Below, in pieces: positions 44,371 through 47,903 of a DNA stretch of 47,903 bases. Each line of letters opens with the position of its first letter. The stretch's first letter is position 1. Made by a program: the position numbers and the translations under genes. The stretch is from a virus: positions 1 to 47,903 of the IMG/VR virus record IMGVR_UViG_3300028590_000028. One strand, written 5' to 3'. Below the pieces are notes generated by a model, which did not search any database, had not been told where the DNA came from, and saw only the letters and a program-made list of their open reading frames with translations.

Positions 44371-45014
44371 GCCAGTATCCGGGTTATCTCTTCGAGGTTC
44401 TTGGTGATCGTGTCGTGCGACCAAAACTGCCAGACAAGCGGCGGCGGGCACTCCACAGAGGTATCCATCCAATAAAAGTCATCGCGGTGATTCAGCCAGC
44501 AGTGGTGGCCCATCGCATTCCACTCTGTGAACGTCGGCTGCGCCATGATGAACTCTTCGATCCCGACGCCGAAACGATGGAAGCAATGCTCCCGGATCGA
44601 CTGGAGGACGTGCCGCGGGAACATGAAGGGCTGTCGGCGCATGAACTCCGCAGGCGGCTCGGCACCATTGAAGTCCCGCATCACGTTCCACCACGTCTGC
44701 ATGGCCTCGGTCGCCAGCATCTCCGGCGTCCATGGCGTCATGAACCAGATCGGCTTGCCCTCCCGCATGAAGGACTCCGGGGTGACCGGCTCCACGAACA
44801 AGGTATCCGAATCGGTGACGAGAATGAAGTCGGCGTCCGTGTATTGGTCGGCGTGGAGCTTCACCACCTGTTGCCAGAGGTAGCCCTTCGGATGCTCGCC
44901 CTCGATCACCCGGACTTCCGAAAACCCGGTGCAGAACTTCTCGATGCTCTTGAGACAATACCTGTGATACTCGGCATCGTGGAGGCAGGTCTTGATCAGG
45001 ATGGCGGTCTTCAT
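44367..45014 (-). CDS. glycosyltransferase-like protein (GT-A type), 215 aa
   Basis: I-L-I-K-T-C-L-H-D-A-E-Y-H, F-I-L-V-T-D-S-D-T-L-F-V (DxD metal motif near residue 66-72), and W-F-M-T-P-W-T-P then R-Q-P-F-M-F-P-R-H-V-L are typical of small phage and bacterial GT-A proteins (DUF6492-like). The terminal W-N-A-M-G-H-H-C-W and W-Q-F-W-S-H-D-T also fit. Donor sugar and acceptor unknown. Confidence 0.72.
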   Translation of the reverse strand: MKTAILIKTCLHDAEYHRYCLKSIEKFCTGFSEVRVIEGEHPKGYLWQQVVKLHADQYTDADFILVTDSDTLFVEPVTPESFMREGKPIWFMTPWTPEMLATEAMQTWWNVMRDFNGAEPPAEFMRRQPFMFPRHVLQSIREHCFHRFGVGIEEFIMAQPTFTEWNAMGHHCWLNHRDDFYWMDTSVECPPPLVWQFWSHDTITKNLEEITRILA

Positions 45015-45304
45015 TTCCGTGATCGTAAAATCCGGGTCGCCAGGTTTGCATCCTCCAATGCTTCTGCGAGCAAGTCACGGTCGTAAGCCCGGCGTCCTTC
45101 CTCCGTCATCATCGGGTGGAAGCGACTCAGGTCCTCCAAAGTCGTCACGCGGGTCTCCTCGTAGGTCGAGGTCCCTCTGTGATCTGATGTCGGGGTTTTC
45201 GTCCTCTCGACCACGATGACCTTCGGTTCTTCCGGCTTCCCGGAAACCAGTGGCACCGGGGCGAACGCTCCGGCAATCAGTCCTAACAGGGATCGGCGTT
45301 TCAT
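45011..45304 (-). CDS. exported protein with twin-Arg-like signal, 97 aa
   Basis: M-K-R-R-S-L-L-G-L-I-A-G-A-F-A-P-V-P-L-V-S-G is a hydrophobic signal (residues 1-22) with R-R-S-L at its start, close to a Tat-type motif but short. The mature part is polar, with V-V-E-R-T-K-T-P-T-S-D and a charged helical end. An exported or membrane-anchored protein between two glycosyltransferase genes is odd; it may modify or protect the cell envelope. Confidence 0.55.
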   Translation of the reverse strand: MKRRSLLGLIAGAFAPVPLVSGKPEEPKVIVVERTKTPTSDHRGTSTYEETRVTTLEDLSRFHPMMTEEGRRAYDRDLLAEALEDANLATRILRSRK

Positions 45305-45549
45305 GTTAAAATCTCCTTTCTGACTGCTATCATGGCGTCCGCCATGTGGTAAGCAAATTCCGCGATGTCGCGTTCTGAGCCTTCCTCAAGCCTGTGAGCC
45401 TCGGCATAAACTGCTGGAAGTGCGGCGGCAGCAAAATAGTCCCGAAGAGTCATTCCCGTTGGCGCAGGCGCGTCGAAAGGTGCCCCTGGTGGGGGATAGC
45501 CGCCGGGAAACGCCGGTCCCCCATCTTTGATCTGCTTTTCGTCGCTCAC
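45301..45549 (-). CDS. small conserved phage-type protein, 82 aa
   Basis: D-G-G-P-A-F-P-G-G, G-M-T-L-R-D-Y-F-A-A-A-A-L-P and Y-H-M-A-D-A-M-I-A-V-R-K match a common small prophage/phage protein of unknown function. GTG at 45549 follows an AT-rich, inverted-repeat-containing gap, so it may begin a sub-operon. Confidence 0.72.
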   Translation of the reverse strand: MSDEKQIKDGGPAFPGGYPPPGAPFDAPAPTGMTLRDYFAAAALPAVYAEAHRLEEGSERDIAEFAYHMADAMIAVRKEILT

Positions 45550-45555
45550 CCCGCC

Positions 45556-45584
45556 CTTCTATTTACAATTTTACAGGGCGTCAA
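45556..45584 (-). promoter_or_regulatory. candidate internal promoter with inverted repeat
   Basis: Reading on the minus strand, TTGACG (45584-45579) and 17 bases later TAGAAG (45561-45556). The same stretch contains CGCCCT...AGGGCG arms around an AT-rich centre, a possible operator. It lies in the 31-base gap between 45550 and 45580, the largest inside the right half of the minus-strand operon. The -10 is weak. Confidence 0.4.
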
Positions 45585-46249
45585 GGGCCGAAGGAATTTC
45601 GTTTGTCCGGATGCACTAACAGATTCGGATTCTTAATCAGGTCTTCTTCCCGGACTCCGAACGTCTGTGCATTCGTGTGAGTTTGTCTCACATTAAGGCC
45701 TGTCATCGTCAGGCCTGCACGGTAGATGACGCTTGGTATCGAAACTTCAGAAAAACAATCACGCATTTCCGGAGCACACCGAACGCACTCGTTCAAAGCC
45801 CTCTTAGAGAGTCTAAACACCGCCATTAACATGTGGTGCGTAGCCCATTCAGGGGCAAGACTGCGGAGGTAATTATCGGTCTTCGGGTTGCGCTTCCGAA
45901 TCATGGGAGCTACGAGGTCTGAAGGATCGTTCTCAAAATCGGAGAACATCGCCTTCCATCTCTCTTGCGCGGCGACCACGTCGCTCTCGATAAACCAAAA
46001 ATGGTCTGCCCGGACACCGAGATGCCGGGCTGCCGAGAACCCTACGGCGTCCGCGCCCCACCAGCACTTCATCCGGTAAGGCATCGTCGGGTCGGTCGGT
46101 AGCCAGTCCTCCCGTGGCTTGAAGCTGACCGCATGCCGGTGAGGCTTGTCATGAGGGGTCACGACATAGACCTCGGGATGCGCGGCCTTCAGGGCATCAC
46201 AGCGGAGCTTGTAACCGAGGTGGTCCGTCAGGATGACGACACTCCTCAT
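45581..46249 (-). CDS. glycosyltransferase-like protein, 222 aa
   Basis: S-V-V-I-L-T-D-H-L-G-Y-K-L then Y-V-V-T-P-H-D-K-P, D-H-F-W-F-I-E-S-D-V-V-A (about 84-95, DxD-like), R-K-R-N-P-K-T-D-N-Y and S-V-I-Y-R-A-G-L-T-M-T are GT-A-type landmarks, but the match is weaker than for the neighbouring transferases. Overlaps the upstream gene stop by four bases. Confidence 0.6.
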   Translation of the reverse strand: MRSVVILTDHLGYKLRCDALKAAHPEVYVVTPHDKPHRHAVSFKPREDWLPTDPTMPYRMKCWWGADAVGFSAARHLGVRADHFWFIESDVVAAQERWKAMFSDFENDPSDLVAPMIRKRNPKTDNYLRSLAPEWATHHMLMAVFRLSKRALNECVRCAPEMRDCFSEVSIPSVIYRAGLTMTGLNVRQTHTNAQTFGVREEDLIKNPNLLVHPDKRNSFGP

Positions 46250-46659
46250 ACCGGGTAGCTGCTGGACCCCTCACATCCCGTAGCGATTGTCTTCTCGTCA
46301 TCGAAGCCTTCGAGGTTCGTCAGCCGGAGAATCTCGGCACCATCGCAGTCTTGGAACACCAGCGTCCCCTTGCCGGTGCCCCGGGCTTCATTCTTTGTCT
46401 TTCCCCCGGTGACCGGGAGGATCTTGGTTGGTAGCGGATCACGGTTAGCCGCAGCCTCGCCGACCTTCCGCAAAGCCGATGGACGCAGGGTCTTCGGTTC
46501 AAAGAACTCGGCCTTCCGCTGCCGTTGTTCCGCCTGCCGGGGACTCTCCTTGATCCGCGACTGCGCGGGCAGCATGGGGCCGTTCAGCGGTTGGACGCCG
46601 AAGAACGAGTCCCGGTTGGCCCGGGACTCCCGTTGTGCTGGGCTTTCTTGAAGGGCCAT
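46246..46659 (-). CDS. hypothetical virion-operon protein, 137 aa
   Basis: Polar and Arg/Gln-rich at first (Q-A-E-Q-R-Q-R-K-A-E-F-F-E-P-K) with a short beta C-terminus (T-L-V-F-Q-D-C-D-G-A-E-I-L-R-L). Start overlaps the stop of the Ig-like protein gene (TAATG). No known family. Confidence 0.5.
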   Translation of the reverse strand: MALQESPAQRESRANRDSFFGVQPLNGPMLPAQSRIKESPRQAEQRQRKAEFFEPKTLRPSALRKVGEAAANRDPLPTKILPVTGGKTKNEARGTGKGTLVFQDCDGAEILRLTNLEGFDDEKTIATGCEGSSSYPV

Positions 46660-47903
46660 TACGGGACGTAGTTATATTGCTCCCATTCCCACTTGCGATA
46701 ATCATTCACGTAAATCTGTTTGTCCCACGCCCCGTTCTTCCAGTAGACGTTCTTGTAGGTCTCCCGGTCGAAGCGGGCCACGGCGGTCTGTCCATCTGGG
46801 TAGGTGAACGTGCAGACGACCACCGGGTAGGGCAAGGGGACCGGGCCGGAGACGTCCAGCTCGATCGCGGTGACGTAGTGCCCGTAGTTTTGCACCGCGG
46901 CTCCGGGGTCGATCGTCGCCGTGGAAGCCGTGTAGCCGTAGGGCGTGTAGACCTCGGTGTTATCGGGGATGTTCAGCCGGACGACATCCGCCTTGTTGGT
47001 CCCGGGGAACGAGATGGTGAGATTGATCCCCGGCACCCAGTCGAGGATGTAGGCATACATCCGGTAGAAGAAAGAGTCGTCCACTCCTCCCGTGACCCAT
47101 CCGTTCGGAACATCGCTGCCCCAGATGGTGGTGACCGGCCCCATCTGGAGGCCGATGACCGGCACCGTCACCGGGATGAAGGGGTAGAAGATCCGCACGG
47201 GGTCCGAGTCGCCGGTCGTGTACCTCGCGTAGACGTCGAAGGCCGTGCCGGGCGGGCTGTCGGGCAGGTTGAAGATGAAGGTATTGTTCGCCCCGTTCAG
47301 GGTCGCCGTGGTTTCCGAAAGGGTCAGGACGTTGCGGATCCTGATGGAGGTGGCCCCGGAGGGCGTGTTGCCGACATATCCTGCCGAGGTCCTCGTGAAC
47401 GAGGGGACCACGAGGTTCAGATCGGCGAAGGTCAGGAACGCCGGGGCCGACCGGACGTCCTCGTTCCCGTTCACTGCGGCGACCACTTGCACCCGCTCGC
47501 CACGGATCAGCTTGTAGTCGAGGTTGCAGGTGTACGAGCCGCCGCCTCCAACGATCGCCCCGTCGCCGATCTCGTCGTCACCATCATAGACGAGGATCTT
47601 CGTGGACGGGGTCGCCCCGGTGCCGGTGATCGTGTCACTGTCGCCGATGACCGGGGTGCCGACGGTCGGCGGGGATGCGTTGGCCTCAAGGATCAGGGCC
47701 GCTGAGGTGCCGCCGGCATCGCTGGCGGTCACCGCGATCACGTCACCCGCGGTCAGTGCCGCCCCGAAGGAGTAGGAGTAAACCCCGGAGGAGTTGGCAA
47801 CGGTCGTGGCGGCCGTGCCACCGGGAGTCGTGTTGACGCTGTCCGGGGCGTTTTCGAAGCCGCCCGCCGTGCCTGCGGTGATCGAGATCGCGAGGGACGT
47901 GTC
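46659..47903 (-). CDS. Ig-like surface protein of the virion, 5' end missing
   Basis: The frame stays open to the last base, so 414 residues of the C-terminal part are seen. Residues 1-125 (from the window edge) contain a Big-type fold: A-N-A-S-P-P-T-V-G-T-P-V-I-G-D, then T-I-T-G-T-G-A-T-P-S-T-K-I-L-V and G-S-Y-T-C-N-L-D-Y. Further beta-rich regions follow, with G-D-S-D-P-V-R-I-F-Y-P and W-V-P-G-I-N-L-T-I. Such Ig-like modules sit on phage tails or capsids and bind host glycans. Confidence 0.75.
   Translation of the reverse strand, partial: DTSLAISITAGTAGGFENAPDSVNTTPGGTAATTVANSSGVYSYSFGAALTAGDVIAVTASDAGGTSAALILEANASPPTVGTPVIGDSDTITGTGATPSTKILVYDGDDEIGDGAIVGGGGSYTCNLDYKLIRGERVQVVAAVNGNEDVRSAPAFLTFADLNLVVPSFTRTSAGYVGNTPSGATSIRIRNVLTLSETTATLNGANNTFIFNLPDSPPGTAFDVYARYTTGDSDPVRIFYPFIPVTVPVIGLQMGPVTTIWGSDVPNGWVTGGVDDSFFYRMYAYILDWVPGINLTISFPGTNKADVVRLNIPDNTEVYTPYGYTASTATIDPGAAVQNYGHYVTAIELDVSGPVPLPYPVVVCTFTYPDGQTAVARFDRETYKNVYWKNGAWDKQIYVNDYRKWEWEQYNYVP

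Overview
The window reads as part of a GC-rich (roughly 58-60% by eye) double-stranded DNA bacteriophage genome. It has long runs of small, tightly packed genes with overlapping ATGA start/stop junctions, a phage replication cassette, several HNH endonucleases and a virion-protein operon. No rRNA, tRNA, integrase, CRISPR array or insertion sequence was recognised. Very large ejection-type proteins beside an adaptor-like protein suggest a short-tailed (podovirus-like) particle, but terminase, portal and major capsid genes are not here and presumably lie beyond base 47903. The host cannot be named. Many genes lack a Shine-Dalgarno sequence and instead carry a TCACGCC(A) element directly against the start codon, which argues for a host with weak SD dependence.

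Layout. (1) 1-9429, plus strand: about 27 mostly small unknown genes, opening with the truncated end of a LuxR-type HTH gene and including one HNH gene. Several gaps between them hold strong RNA hairpins (1460-1545, 2044-2098, 3183-3233) and an intrinsic terminator (3347-3422). (2) 9468-10556: a hairpin between convergent genes, a two-gene minus-strand unit (HNH-like protein and a conserved phage protein), then a divergent control region with a palindromic operator-like site in front of a small HTH gene. (3) 10573-24546, plus strand: the DNA-metabolism block, in order HTH, C5 DNA methyltransferase, primase-helicase, adenine/cytosine-N methyltransferase, two unknowns, a candidate three-way-junction RNA, DUF2800 nuclease, DUF2815 ssDNA-binding protein, family A DNA polymerase, HNH, SF2 helicase and VRR-NUC nuclease. 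(4) 24595-28215, plus strand: a chain of coupled small genes including an XRE-type regulator, zinc-finger proteins and a dATP/dGTP-diphosphohydrolase-like protein, then a terminator and an HNH gene. (5) 28998-47903, minus strand: one long virion operon read right to left, with Ig-like surface proteins, a glycosyltransferase/methyltransferase cassette, a fibre-like protein, an adaptor-like protein, internal virion proteins and a 2069-residue polyvalent ejection protein with a metalloprotease motif.

How it fits together. The plus-strand half looks like early and replication functions and the minus-strand half like late structural functions, meeting tail to tail near 29 kb, where the last plus-strand HNH gene and the last minus-strand gene overlap at their 3' ends. 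The most unusual content is the sugar-modifying set embedded in the virion operon: a GT / alpha-1,2-fucosyltransferase / GT fusion, two further GT-like proteins and an FkbM methyltransferase. Next are the start-abutting TCACGCC element at 13 genes, a 121-nt three-way-junction RNA candidate, and a DNA methyltransferase gene bracketed by an exact 23-bp direct repeat that supplies its own stop codon.
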